From: Phycisphaerales bacterium UBA7800
Lineage (GTDB): Bacteria > Planctomycetota > Phycisphaerae > Phycisphaerales > Phycisphaeraceae
Reading direction: 5' to 3'
Length of the DNA stretch: 12,351 nt
NCBI GenBank assembly: GCA_002480565.1
Contig: DLCK01000056.1
Location: 1-12,351 of the forward strand
The notes beneath the pieces are model-generated. The model saw nothing but the letters and a program-made list of their open reading frames with translations. It made no database searches and had not been told where the DNA came from. This document shows, piece after piece, positions 1-8,036 of this stretch. The stretch's first letter is position 1; each line of letters begins with the position of its first letter. Both the position numbers and the translations under genes were made by a program.

Positions 1-15
1 AACCCATCGCCGTGA

Positions 16-126
16 CAATAAAAAGCCACAACACTTTCCAATTCGTCCCAGCCAACACTTTATAAGGCTACCTGACCAACATACCCTAATGTGACTTTCA
101 TAGTCAGCCGATATCCTGATTTAACC
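16..126 (+). repeat. 111-bp leader repeat, copy A (upstream of receptor 1)
   Basis: This stretch aligns without gaps to 3071-3181, with 4 mismatches by eye. Similarity falls off sharply after position 126. It contains a small hairpin, TGACT-ttcat-AGTCA, at 92-106, and a TATAAG box at 61-66 that could be a -10 element, although no good -35 lies at the usual spacing. It sits 122 bases before the receptor 1 start, so it is probably promoter, operator or 5' leader sequence shared by two paralogous cassettes. No known riboswitch class was recognised. It may begin upstream of the window. Confidence 0.9.
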
Positions 127-248
127 ACTTGCATCAGTTGTAACGATAAAACAACTCAGCCAAAGCGATGCAAAAAAATAATTGCGTATGAGAATCCCCC
201 GACGCATCGGCTATGCATTTTCCAAAGTCGAGCATGACGTAAACAATC

Positions 249-2261
249 ATGATGAAAAACACTTTCACAAAACAGCTACCCCATCTGATCCCCCTATGTG
301 CTGTGGGACTGACACTTTTGATTGGGTCATGGAACACTGCCACGGCTCAAGACACGCAGCAAACTAAAAACGTCTACCTGAATTTAAGTCTTGAAGAACT
401 CAATCAACTGGATGTCACGTCCGTCACAGGCGTGGAGGAACAATGGTTCAAAGCTCCCGCTGCCATTTACGTGATCACCCCAGAAGATATTCAACGCACC
501 GGCCATCGCACATTGGCGGACTTGCTGCGTATCGTACCGGGGCTCAACGTTGCATCTTCATCATCCAACACATGGTCCGTTGGCGCACGCGGCATCCGAG
601 GCCACTACAGTGATAGTCTACTGGTACAAATCGACGGGCGTTCGATCGATGATCCACTGGCAGCCTTCGGCCACTGGGACACCGTGGATATGATCCTCCA
701 AGACATCAGTAACATTGAAGTGATCCGTGGACCGGGGACAACACTCTGGGGAGCAGACGCTGTCAGTGGTGTAATCAACGTCACCACCAAACCTGCCAAA
801 GAAACGCAAGGTTGGCTGATTAATACAGTCACAGGCACATATGAACAAGCCGGATTGTCAATGCGATACGGCGGGCAAATCGATGACAATGCTTTTTTCA
901 AAGTATGGGGCAAGGGCAGCTTCCGTGACGCCTACGAACGGGTAGACGGCTCAGATGCACACGATGACTGGAGTATCTTTTCCGGTGGCTTCCGAATCGA
1001 CAATCAGGCACCGGATGCGTTGAACTGGAGCGTGCATGGTGGTGCCACACACAGCAATCAACTCAGCGGTACGACCAACACGCCCAACCCGCTTGTTAAA
1101 GAATCCTACCTCGAACAGGTCAATGATGGACGCTTTCACAATTTTTTCCTGCAAGCCAATCTGGACAAACAAGTCAACGTAAACAACAAATGGTCGCTAA
1201 TGGCCTCCTATGATCACAGCAGTCGTACAGCGATCAATAACCTGCAATTTGATCAGGATAAATTCAATCTGGACTATCGTCATCGTTGGGCTGCAACTGC
1301 CCAGCAACTCTTTGTCTGGGGTGCTCAGTGGACTATGGTCAGCGATCATATTGAAAGTACACCCTTCGTGTACTACACCCCCGAAGAAGATACTCTGCAC
1401 ACCTTCAGCACCTTCATCCAAAGCTCAACCAAGTTTTTCGATGACACCTTGACCTTCGTACTGGGGACCAAGCTTGAACACAATGACATTGCTGGATTCC
1501 AGATTCATCCCAGCGGTCGCCTGACCTGGACGCCGGATCAAAATAACACTTTCTGGGGTGCCATCTCGCGTGCACCAAGAACGGTAGGACGCGGCACGTC
1601 CGACCTGAATCTCATTGCGGTCTTTGTCGATCTGGGTGATTTTGGCGGCCCGCCTGGTGTACTTTACCCATGGACCATGACTGGCAGCCGGGATATGGAA
1701 CCCGAAGAACTCATTGCCTATGAAGCAGGTTACCGCACACATCTGACAAATGATCTGACGCTTGACTCCTCGTTGTATTTCAATGATTACACCAACCTGT
1801 TGAATATCGATCCAGATACCTATAACTTTACCAACGACTTTGGAGGACAGATCCTCGGCAGTGAACTCAATCTGACATGGCAACCGGCTAATACCTTCAA
1901 ACTTGAAGCTGGATACAGTTATGCCCATACCAATATCAATGGCAGATCCTTTTCAACATTGAACTTCAACCAAGCCTATCCCAACAATCAATTCCATTTA
2001 AGATCTTATCTGGACATCGGCCGTGACCTGGAACTCAATTCTGCTTTGTACTACGTGGACAATGTCCCGACATACAATGCAGAAAGTTATATCCGACTCG
2101 ACGTGGGATTGACATGGCGTCTAAATGAACAAATGCAGATCAGTCTATGGGGGCAAAACCTGCTAGACCCAAAACATCTTGAATTGCGGGAAGATGAATT
2201 AAACCAATTCAATGGTGAAGTGCCGCGTAGTTTTTATGTGCAACTCAACATGACTTTTTAA
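249..2261 (+). CDS. TonB-dependent outer-membrane receptor 1 (cassette 1)
   Basis: A 670-residue outer-membrane receptor that would take up or sense a ligand using TonB/ExbB/ExbD energy. Residues 1-33 are a signal peptide ending in an AxA site. Residues about 43-60 carry a short conserved segment (LNLSLEELNQLDVTSVTG) that may include the TonB box. The plug domain follows at about 65-182, with the typical DIQRTGH, LLRIVPG, GARGI, DGRS and IEVIRGPGTTLWG patches. The remainder is a beta-barrel ending in a terminal Phe (LNMTF), the usual outer-membrane assembly signal. The start is ATG 249 or the adjacent ATG 252; no convincing Shine-Dalgarno is visible. A YfiR-like gene follows almost immediately. 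Roughly half of its residues match receptors 2 and 3. The ligand cannot be read from the sequence, and no siderophore, heme or vitamin gene is nearby. Confidence 0.96.
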   Translation: MMKNTFTKQLPHLIPLCAVGLTLLIGSWNTATAQDTQQTKNVYLNLSLEELNQLDVTSVTGVEEQWFKAPAAIYVITPEDIQRTGHRTLADLLRIVPGLNVASSSSNTWSVGARGIRGHYSDSLLVQIDGRSIDDPLAAFGHWDTVDMILQDISNIEVIRGPGTTLWGADAVSGVINVTTKPAKETQGWLINTVTGTYEQAGLSMRYGGQIDDNAFFKVWGKGSFRDAYERVDGSDAHDDWSIFSGGFRIDNQAPDALNWSVHGGATHSNQLSGTTNTPNPLVKESYLEQVNDGRFHNFFLQANLDKQVNVNNKWSLMASYDHSSRTAINNLQFDQDKFNLDYRHRWAATAQQLFVWGAQWTMVSDHIESTPFVYYTPEEDTLHTFSTFIQSSTKFFDDTLTFVLGTKLEHNDIAGFQIHPSGRLTWTPDQNNTFWGAISRAPRTVGRGTSDLNLIAVFVDLGDFGGPPGVLYPWTMTGSRDMEPEELIAYEAGYRTHLTNDLTLDSSLYFNDYTNLLNIDPDTYNFTNDFGGQILGSELNLTWQPANTFKLEAGYSYAHTNINGRSFSTLNFNQAYPNNQFHLRSYLDIGRDLELNSALYYVDNVPTYNAESYIRLDVGLTWRLNEQMQISLWGQNLLDPKHLELREDELNQFNGEVPRSFYVQLNMTF

Positions 2262-2347
2262 ACGTAACGACACCCACCCGCTTTCTATCTCAGTTTTACA
2301 AAAAAACATCCACATGGATCAGCCTCTCGTATTGCTGGCTGGGTCTT

Positions 2348-2902
2348 GTGCTGATGCTCAATCAACCGCTTCGGGGACAGGACCAGGATCAAGAAAAAGT
2401 CAACCTAATCAAAATCGCCTATCTGGTTAACTTCATGCGTCTGACGTCCTGGAAAGATTTGAGCAAGGATCCCAAGGAACCGCCTTTTAGCCTCACGGTA
2501 ATCGGGGGCCAGGAAATGATTCAATTGTTGGAACACGCATTTGAAGACGGGAAGTTCAATGGCCGTAAAGTACAGATCAACCACCTGCCTGTCGATGCCT
2601 TGCATGATAAAACCAGCAGCGACAAGAATCTTAAAATCCTTTCAAACAGCCATCTAATCTACATGCACAATACCGGACAGGATGAATTGCAGGCTTTTCA
2701 TCGCGAAGATATCGAAATGGATTACCTGTTGGTCGGAAACATGCCAGAGTTTGCCGAAAATGGAGGCATGATCGGTTTACAGCAGCAACAATCCGGAATT
2801 TCATTTACCGTCAACATCAAACAAATCAGAAAATCCAGCATCCATGTGAGTTCCAAACTATTACGACTCGGGGTCAAAGTACGCACGAAAAACAAGTCCT
2901 GA
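2348..2902 (+). CDS. YfiR-like (DUF4154) periplasmic protein 1, start codon abnormal
   Basis: A YfiR-family periplasmic protein; in Pseudomonas YfiR binds the periplasmic domain of YfiN and represses it. Family marks are KIAYLVNFMRLTSW near the N-terminus, FAENGGMIGL, and the closing SSKLLRLGVKV. The mature part has no cysteine. The start is a problem. GTG 2348 is the first usual start codon, but it would give an N-terminus without a basic region ahead of the hydrophobic stretch. The frame is open further upstream, and translation from 2264 gives a signal-peptide-like N-terminus (basic segment, then WLGLVLMLN) that aligns with the sister proteins. At that homologous place the sequence is GTA-ACG instead of ATG-ACG. 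The true product is therefore probably about 212 residues from a non-AUG start, or is made poorly, or is truncated. The gene is coupled to receptor 1 and ends before an intrinsic terminator. Confidence 0.8.
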   Translation: MLMLNQPLRGQDQDQEKVNLIKIAYLVNFMRLTSWKDLSKDPKEPPFSLTVIGGQEMIQLLEHAFEDGKFNGRKVQINHLPVDALHDKTSSDKNLKILSNSHLIYMHNTGQDELQAFHREDIEMDYLLVGNMPEFAENGGMIGLQQQQSGISFTVNIKQIRKSSIHVSSKLLRLGVKVRTKNKS

Positions 2903-3039
2903 AATATCCAAACGGTAAACTTGATAATCCGCCAACCATCAGCAATTGTGACGACGACTGGCTTGCTGATGAAATGGATGATGAATATCGGAACCAAGCC
3001 ATCAGTCCAACCACTGGCCCAATCACATTACAAACACAC

Positions 3040-3066
3040 AAAGCCTGCTAATCGCGGGCTTTTTTT
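3040..3066 (+). terminator. Intrinsic terminator after cassette 1
   Basis: A 9-bp stem, AAAGCCTGC / GCGGGCTTT with one G-T wobble and a TAATC loop, runs directly into a tract of seven T. It lies 138 bases after the first yfiR-like stop and just before leader repeat copy B, so cassette 1 is probably its own transcription unit. Confidence 0.88.
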
Positions 3067-3070
3067 ATGT

Positions 3071-3181
3071 CAATAAAAAGCCACAACACTTTCCAATTCG
3101 TCCCAGCCGACACTTTATAAGGCTACCTGACCGACATCCCCTAATGTGACTTTCATAGTCAGCCGATATCCCGATTTAACC
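3071..3181 (+). repeat. 111-bp leader repeat, copy B (upstream of receptor 2)
   Basis: The second copy of the 16-126 repeat, starting 4 bases after the terminator T-tract. The TGACT/AGTCA hairpin (3147-3161) and the TATAAG box (3116-3121) are conserved. The two copies are about 96% identical, well above the similarity of the receptor genes they precede, so either recent copying or selection on this element is implied. It ends 49 bases before the preferred receptor 2 start. Confidence 0.9.
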
Positions 3182-3228
3182 GCCTGTATGGATTATGACG
3201 GCAGCGATCTGCCAGAAAAGGATATCGG
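3163..3228 (+). promoter_or_regulatory. Possible leader pairing over the receptor 2 ribosome-binding site
   Basis: CCGATATCC at 3163-3171, inside the leader repeat, is an exact 9-base reverse complement of GGATATCGG at 3220-3228. The second arm overlaps the AAAAGGA Shine-Dalgarno (3216-3222) and ends 2 bases before ATG 3231, so pairing in the mRNA would hide the ribosome-binding site. GATATC is self-complementary, so the two copies could instead be a pair of DNA operator half-sites. This is a reading by eye; no folding energy was computed. Confidence 0.4.
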
Positions 3229-3230
3229 AC

Positions 3231-5246
3231 ATGTCACTCAAATCATTTCACCGTGGATACATCACGACTTCATTACTCGTCATCCCGCTGATCACGCTTG
3301 TCTTTGCGACAGCATTACAAGCTCAAACGGATGATCTTCTGGAAGAGAACAGCTTCCTGAATATGAGTATCGCAGAGCTTTCGGATATGGATGTCAGTGC
3401 CGTCACCGGTGCAACCGAGACGTGGTTCCGATCTCCTGCTGCAGTCTATGTCATTACACAGGACGACATCCAACGCACCGGACATCAAAACATCGCTGAC
3501 TTGCTGCGTATGGTTCCGGGCGTCAATGTCGCACAGGTCTCTGCCAACAGCTGGTCGGTGGGCACACGTGGTATTCAAGGTCAATTCACCGACAGTATGC
3601 TCATGCTCGTTGATGGACGCAGTGTCTATGATCCTTTGCAATATGTCATCCGCTGGGATACCCAGGATATGATCATGGATGACATACAGAACATCGAAGT
3701 CATCCGAGGTCCAGGCACCACACTCTGGGGATCAAATGCGGTCAACGGCGTGGTGAGTTTAACGACCAAAACCGCAGAACAAACTCAAGGCTGGTTGTTT
3801 AACTCCGTCTTTGGCACGCAACTCGAGCCAATCGTCTCACTGCGGTACGGCGACAAAATCAATGACAACACGCACTTTCGAGTCTGGAGTAAATATGCAA
3901 ACCGAAACTCGTTAGTGCATGAAGATGGCAGTGACGCACCTGATGACTGGGATATGTTCCGTGCAGGATTCCGCTTGGACGTGGATGCACCCAATCAACT
4001 CAACTGGTCCATCCAAGGCAGCTTCTTTCATACTGATAGACTTGGTGGTGACTCACTGTTACCTGACCCCACCACATCATTTGCTACGAACTATGCAATA
4101 ACCGACGGTCGGATCAGCAACGGCTATATACAGGCAACGCTCAGCCAACAAAGCAATGAAGAAAACAAATGGACCATCATGACATCCTATGAACGTAGTA
4201 ACCGTTCGACACATGATGGTTTTGAATCACTACGCGATATGTTCGAAATCGACTATCGCCATCGGCATACAATTAACCAAGACATGCTCCTCATCTGGGG
4301 AGGCTCCTGGCGATATACCTCGGATCACACCGAAGCATCCTCCGCAGTTGCATTTATCCCCCAAGACAAAACAACAAATCTTGTGACAGGTTTTCTCCAG
4401 GGATCTTGGCAGTTTATGGATGATAAACTCGCATTGGTATTGGGGACAAAACTTGAACACAATGATTACACCGGCTTTGAATACCATCCCAGTGCAAGGC
4501 TCAGTTTTACGCCTGATATCAATAACACATTCTGGTCATCCATATCGCGAGCCGTACGAACACCCGGTCGTGTAAACAGCTCATCACAGATCACACCATT
4601 CTATGCAGACACCGGACTGCTTGCAGGTGGCCCGCCTTCAGGATTCATTATCCCAATACAAATCGGTAGCAATGGTCAGGAATTGAGTTCCGAAACGCTC
4701 TTTGCATACGAATTGGGATATCGCACACATCTGGGAAATGATTGGACCATCGACTGGACCGGCTACCTCAACCGCTACAACAATCTGATCACAACATCTG
4801 ACACAAACTTCGGCCAACTGACCAATGATCTGGAAGGTGAAGTCTATGGCTCAGAACTGTCAGTCACATGGATCCCAAGCCCGACACTTCGTCTTGAAGC
4901 AGGCTATGGATTTAGTCGCTCATTCATGCATGGCAATGGGGAAAGCTCATATGAAAACAGCTTCCCGGTCAATCAATTCCACCTGCGATCCTATCTGGAT
5001 ATTGGACAGGATCTGGAACTCAATGCAGCAATGTACTACGTGGACGAAGTCGAGATACAAGATGCTGAGAGCTATCTGCGATTGGACCTGGGATTGACCT
5101 GGCACGTCAACGCCAACCTCAATCTCAGCTTGTGGGGACAGAACCTGCTCGACAACCAGCACTCAGAGTTTTTTGACAATGATCGCAGTATGGAAGTCTC
5201 ACAAATCCCCAGCAGTGTTTTCCTCCGAGTAAATATGACGTTCTAA
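3231..5246 (+). CDS. TonB-dependent outer-membrane receptor 2 (cassette 2)
   Basis: A 671-residue paralogue of receptor 1 with the same build: a signal peptide (hydrophobic SLLVIPLITLVFA, site ALQA), the conserved LNMSIAELSDMDVSAVTG segment, a plug with DIQRTGH, LLRMVPG and IEVIRGPGTTLWG, a long barrel and a terminal Phe (VNMTF). The frame is also open from ATG 3195, which would add 12 residues (MTAAICQKRISD). ATG 3231 is preferred because AAAAGGA sits about 8 bases upstream and the protein then begins with a normal basic-hydrophobic signal. The gene follows the second leader repeat and is joined to a YfiR-like gene by a 3-base gap. Sequence divergence from receptors 1 and 3 is spread over the barrel and loops, as expected if the three bind different ligands. 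The substrate is unknown. Confidence 0.95.
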   Translation: MSLKSFHRGYITTSLLVIPLITLVFATALQAQTDDLLEENSFLNMSIAELSDMDVSAVTGATETWFRSPAAVYVITQDDIQRTGHQNIADLLRMVPGVNVAQVSANSWSVGTRGIQGQFTDSMLMLVDGRSVYDPLQYVIRWDTQDMIMDDIQNIEVIRGPGTTLWGSNAVNGVVSLTTKTAEQTQGWLFNSVFGTQLEPIVSLRYGDKINDNTHFRVWSKYANRNSLVHEDGSDAPDDWDMFRAGFRLDVDAPNQLNWSIQGSFFHTDRLGGDSLLPDPTTSFATNYAITDGRISNGYIQATLSQQSNEENKWTIMTSYERSNRSTHDGFESLRDMFEIDYRHRHTINQDMLLIWGGSWRYTSDHTEASSAVAFIPQDKTTNLVTGFLQGSWQFMDDKLALVLGTKLEHNDYTGFEYHPSARLSFTPDINNTFWSSISRAVRTPGRVNSSSQITPFYADTGLLAGGPPSGFIIPIQIGSNGQELSSETLFAYELGYRTHLGNDWTIDWTGYLNRYNNLITTSDTNFGQLTNDLEGEVYGSELSVTWIPSPTLRLEAGYGFSRSFMHGNGESSYENSFPVNQFHLRSYLDIGQDLELNAAMYYVDEVEIQDAESYLRLDLGLTWHVNANLNLSLWGQNLLDNQHSEFFDNDRSMEVSQIPSSVFLRVNMTF

Positions 5247-5249
5247 ACC

Positions 5250-5870
5250 ATGACGAAGTTTATCCATACAATCCGACATACTTTGCAAAAGGGCTCAATA
5301 CGAATGCCCTTGCTATGGATTGTGCTATCTGTAGGCATGCTCGGGCAATCAGAATCCAGTGAATCGGCTCGTGAAAACAAAATTCAAAAAATCAAAATCG
5401 CATATATGGTGAACTTCATACGATTCACCGTGTGGCCCGAATCACATCTACCAAACGATGACTCGACGCTGGTAATCAGCATGATCGATAACTCAGGATT
5501 TGCTCAAAAAATCCAAGGTTCACTTAGCAAGGCAAAAATCAATCAACACCCAATCCAATTACACATCATTGATGAACTCAAAATAACTGACGGGCAAATA
5601 CACGAAGAGCAAAAAAACAAACTACTTGCAAGCCATGTCATCTATTACCGAAACGCGCACAAATCTGACATTGAATTCTTAACAGGATTACAGGACCAAC
5701 CCCAATTTTTACTACTTGGTGACATGAAGGATTTTGCAGAACACGGCGGCATGATAGGCTTTAAAGAATCATCTTCGAAAGTAGGTTTCTATGTCAATAT
5801 CAATGCCATTCGTCAATCAAAAATTCAAATCAGTTCCAAAGTACTGAGACTTGGCACAACAGTCAGATAA
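5250..5870 (+). CDS. YfiR-like (DUF4154) periplasmic protein 2
   Basis: A 206-residue secreted protein of the YfiR family. The N-terminus is a signal peptide with a basic start (KFIHTIRHTLQKGSIR) and a hydrophobic core (LLWIVLSVGML). The family domain starts with KIKIAYMVNFIRFTVWP and includes the FLLLGDMKDFAEHGGMIGF patch and the final VNINAIRQSKIQISSKVLRLG. No cysteine is present, so the disulfides known in Pseudomonas YfiR cannot form. The ATG lies 3 bases after the receptor 2 stop and has no Shine-Dalgarno of its own, which points to translational coupling and to roughly paired amounts of receptor and YfiR partner. By analogy it would sit in the periplasm and link the receptor to the CHASE8 kinase encoded downstream; that link is inferred. 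Confidence 0.93.
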   Translation: MTKFIHTIRHTLQKGSIRMPLLWIVLSVGMLGQSESSESARENKIQKIKIAYMVNFIRFTVWPESHLPNDDSTLVISMIDNSGFAQKIQGSLSKAKINQHPIQLHIIDELKITDGQIHEEQKNKLLASHVIYYRNAHKSDIEFLTGLQDQPQFLLLGDMKDFAEHGGMIGFKESSSKVGFYVNINAIRQSKIQISSKVLRLGTTVR

Positions 5871-6041
5871 ACACAGGATATATGTCCAATAACAAACGAT
5901 CCAAAAGCTCAATATAAAGTTAGAAAAAATTGTTAAACATTAATCATTTAGAAAAACAAGCCGATATTAAGAAAAGGTCTATGTGACATATCAAGTTTAA
6001 AAACTTAGCGTACCGCAATTAAACGAATTCACTTATACAAA
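5871..6041 (+). promoter_or_regulatory. AT-rich spacer before receptor 3 with two dyads
   Basis: This 171-base spacer is clearly richer in A and T than the flanking genes. It has no intrinsic terminator, so transcription from cassette 2 could continue. It holds two perfect dyads: TATGT-g-ACATA at 5980-5990 and AAGTTT-aa-AAACTT at 5993-6006, 36-62 bases before ATG 6042. It also contains AGCCGATAT (5959-5967), which occurs in both leader repeats. These are candidate binding sites for an added promoter or operator; no confident -35/-10 pair was found. Confidence 0.4.
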
Positions 6042-8033
6042 ATGCGAATAAGAAATTCACATCACGTTTCCAGAATACAAGCAGCAATCTGTCTGCTCTG
6101 TGTTCTGACAGGCAATTTGCTCTATGCACAGCAAAAACCTGTCAATGAGTATTTGAATTTGAGTTTCGAAGAACTAACAAACCTTGATGTCACCTCTGTC
6201 ACAGGTGTTGAAGAGCAATGGTTTCACGCCCCAGCTGCGGTTTATGTTATCACCCAGGAAGACATCCAACGCACTGGCCATCAATCACTGGCAGAACTAC
6301 TTAGACTTGTGCCGGGAATCGATGTCACCCAAGCCTCATCCAATGGCTGGTCTATCGGAGCACGGGGCGTCAAAGGTAACTATGGCGACAGTCTGTTAAT
6401 GCTCATTGACGGTCGATCACTGCATGACCCACTGCAAAGTTTTATCAGTTGGGATACGCAGGACATGGTCCTCAATGACATCAAAAATATTGAAGTCATC
6501 CGCGGGCCAGGAGCAACGCTCTGGGGCTCCAAAGCAGTCAACGGTGTGATCAATGTCACCACCAAAACCACGCGAGATACGCAAGGCTGGTTCCTCTCAG
6601 GGATCACCGGTAATCACGACAGAGCCAATCTTTCCATGCGATATGGCGGGCAACTTGACGAAGACACCTACTTTCGAGTCTGGACCAAGTATGCAAACCG
6701 TGGCCCATTCAAAAAGCCCAACGGAAGTGACCATCATGATGACTGGGATTTACACACATCAGGCTTCCGTATTGATACCCAGGCACCCGATGGATTGGAT
6801 TGGATGATTAAAGGTGGCATTGCCTATTCAGGTCATATGGGCGATATGGACAAAGAGCCCATTACCAACGCACATTTTCAACACAATGATATCATCAGTG
6901 ACGGCGCTGTTTTTGATGCATATATTCAAGGCACAATCTCAAAGCAGGTCAATGACCGAAACAAATGGTCAATCACTGCATCCTACGTGCACAGCGTCAA
7001 TGACACACTTACGGATCTGCACCTGCAACGAGATTCAGTGGATATCGATTATCGTCATCGATTAGCCACTTCCGAAAATCAACTCTTTGTCTGGGGCGCA
7101 TCATCAAGAGTCAGTTCTGATCACACACGATCAAACAATGTCATTTCCTATGACCCAGCTGACGCACTCACATACGATCTTGGATTCTATATACAAAGCT
7201 CGACCAATTTCTTTGATGACCATTTATCCCTGGTCATTGGCTCAAAGTTTGAATACAACAACTTCAGTGGCTTTGAATATCACCCCAGCATCCGCACAAC
7301 ATGGTCCATTGACAATGACAATACACTATGGGCAGCTGTGTCACGTGCAGTCCGTGCCCCCAGCCGCAGTGCAGTCGACAGAACAGTCACCCCTTTTTAT
7401 GCCGATGCCAGTATTTTAGCCGGTGGACCGCCATCTGGCTTTTATATTCCACTGACTCTTAGTGGCAACGATGAAATTAAATCTGAAAAACTCATTGCAT
7501 ATGAATTAGGCTATCGTACGCACCTGACCAAAGCCCTTTCTTTGGATACAGCAGCTTTTGTCAATGATTATTCACAGCTAATTAGTATCTCCCAACAATT
7601 TAATCTCAATAACAATTTAGGCGGTGAAGTCTACGGCGGCGAAATTAATGCAGTCTGGGAACCCGCACCAACCTTACGAGTCGAAGCAGGATACAGCTAC
7701 GCAAAATCATTCCTTAAAGGCGATCTTTCAGAAGACGTTGAAGAAAGCTATCCAGAAAATCATTTTCACCTGCGAACTTATCTGGACATCGGAAACGACC
7801 TGGAATGCCATGGCGCTCTGTACTATACAGGCAGGAATGAAACCTTTGACGCTGATCCATATTTCAGACTCGATTTGGGACTCACATGGCATATGAATGA
7901 ACATACCAGCCTTAGCCTCTGGGGGCAGAACCTTATTGACGGCCAGCATCTGGAATTAAGTGATCCCACGCAAAGAAGTATCGCAGCAGAAGTCCCAAGA
8001 GCTATTTACCTGCAATTAAACCTGACATACTAA
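6042..8033 (+). CDS. TonB-dependent outer-membrane receptor 3 (cassette 3)
   Basis: A 663-residue third paralogue. It has a signal peptide (basic MRIRNSHHVSR, hydrophobic ICLLCVLTG, probable cleavage after LYA), the LNLSFEELTNLDVTSVTG segment that is close to that of receptor 1, a plug domain with DIQRTGH, LLRLVPG, GARGV, DGRS and IEVIRGPGATLWG, and a barrel ending in aromatic Tyr (LNLTY). The start at ATG 6042 gives a proper signal peptide, although no Shine-Dalgarno is seen and a TTATAC box lies only 3 bases before it. It lacks the 111-bp leader repeat of the other two receptors. It lies closest to the kinase gene, so its pair may be the ancestral partner of the kinase. The ligand is unknown. 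Confidence 0.96.
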   Translation: MRIRNSHHVSRIQAAICLLCVLTGNLLYAQQKPVNEYLNLSFEELTNLDVTSVTGVEEQWFHAPAAVYVITQEDIQRTGHQSLAELLRLVPGIDVTQASSNGWSIGARGVKGNYGDSLLMLIDGRSLHDPLQSFISWDTQDMVLNDIKNIEVIRGPGATLWGSKAVNGVINVTTKTTRDTQGWFLSGITGNHDRANLSMRYGGQLDEDTYFRVWTKYANRGPFKKPNGSDHHDDWDLHTSGFRIDTQAPDGLDWMIKGGIAYSGHMGDMDKEPITNAHFQHNDIISDGAVFDAYIQGTISKQVNDRNKWSITASYVHSVNDTLTDLHLQRDSVDIDYRHRLATSENQLFVWGASSRVSSDHTRSNNVISYDPADALTYDLGFYIQSSTNFFDDHLSLVIGSKFEYNNFSGFEYHPSIRTTWSIDNDNTLWAAVSRAVRAPSRSAVDRTVTPFYADASILAGGPPSGFYIPLTLSGNDEIKSEKLIAYELGYRTHLTKALSLDTAAFVNDYSQLISISQQFNLNNNLGGEVYGGEINAVWEPAPTLRVEAGYSYAKSFLKGDLSEDVEESYPENHFHLRTYLDIGNDLECHGALYYTGRNETFDADPYFRLDLGLTWHMNEHTSLSLWGQNLIDGQHLELSDPTQRSIAAEVPRAIYLQLNLTY

Positions 8034-8036
8034 CCC

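Noticed and set aside
89..106. CRP/FNR-type site around ATGTGACTTTCATAGTCA
   Set aside because: There is a TGTGA half, but the second half does not match TCACA at the right spacing. It is better described as a small hairpin or dyad.
16..126. c-di-GMP (GEMM) or cobalamin riboswitch in the leader repeat
   Set aside because: A YfiR or TonB receptor context makes either attractive, but the conserved sequence blocks of neither class could be found on either strand.
1425..1928. 167-codon open frame on the minus strand inside receptor 1
   Set aside because: It lies fully antisense to a well-supported receptor barrel, has no recognisable domain or start signal, and is best explained as a shadow of the coding frame.
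2903..3039. Remnant of a kinase gene after the first yfiR-like gene
   Set aside because: The frame after the yfiR1 stop is open and contains MKWMMNIGTK, faintly like the kinase start, but the resemblance is only a few residues and could be chance. I see no supported gene in this spacer.
249..8033. Assignment of the receptors to siderophore, heme or vitamin B12 uptake
   Set aside because: No ligand-specific motif was recognised, and no matching transport or synthesis genes lie in the window.
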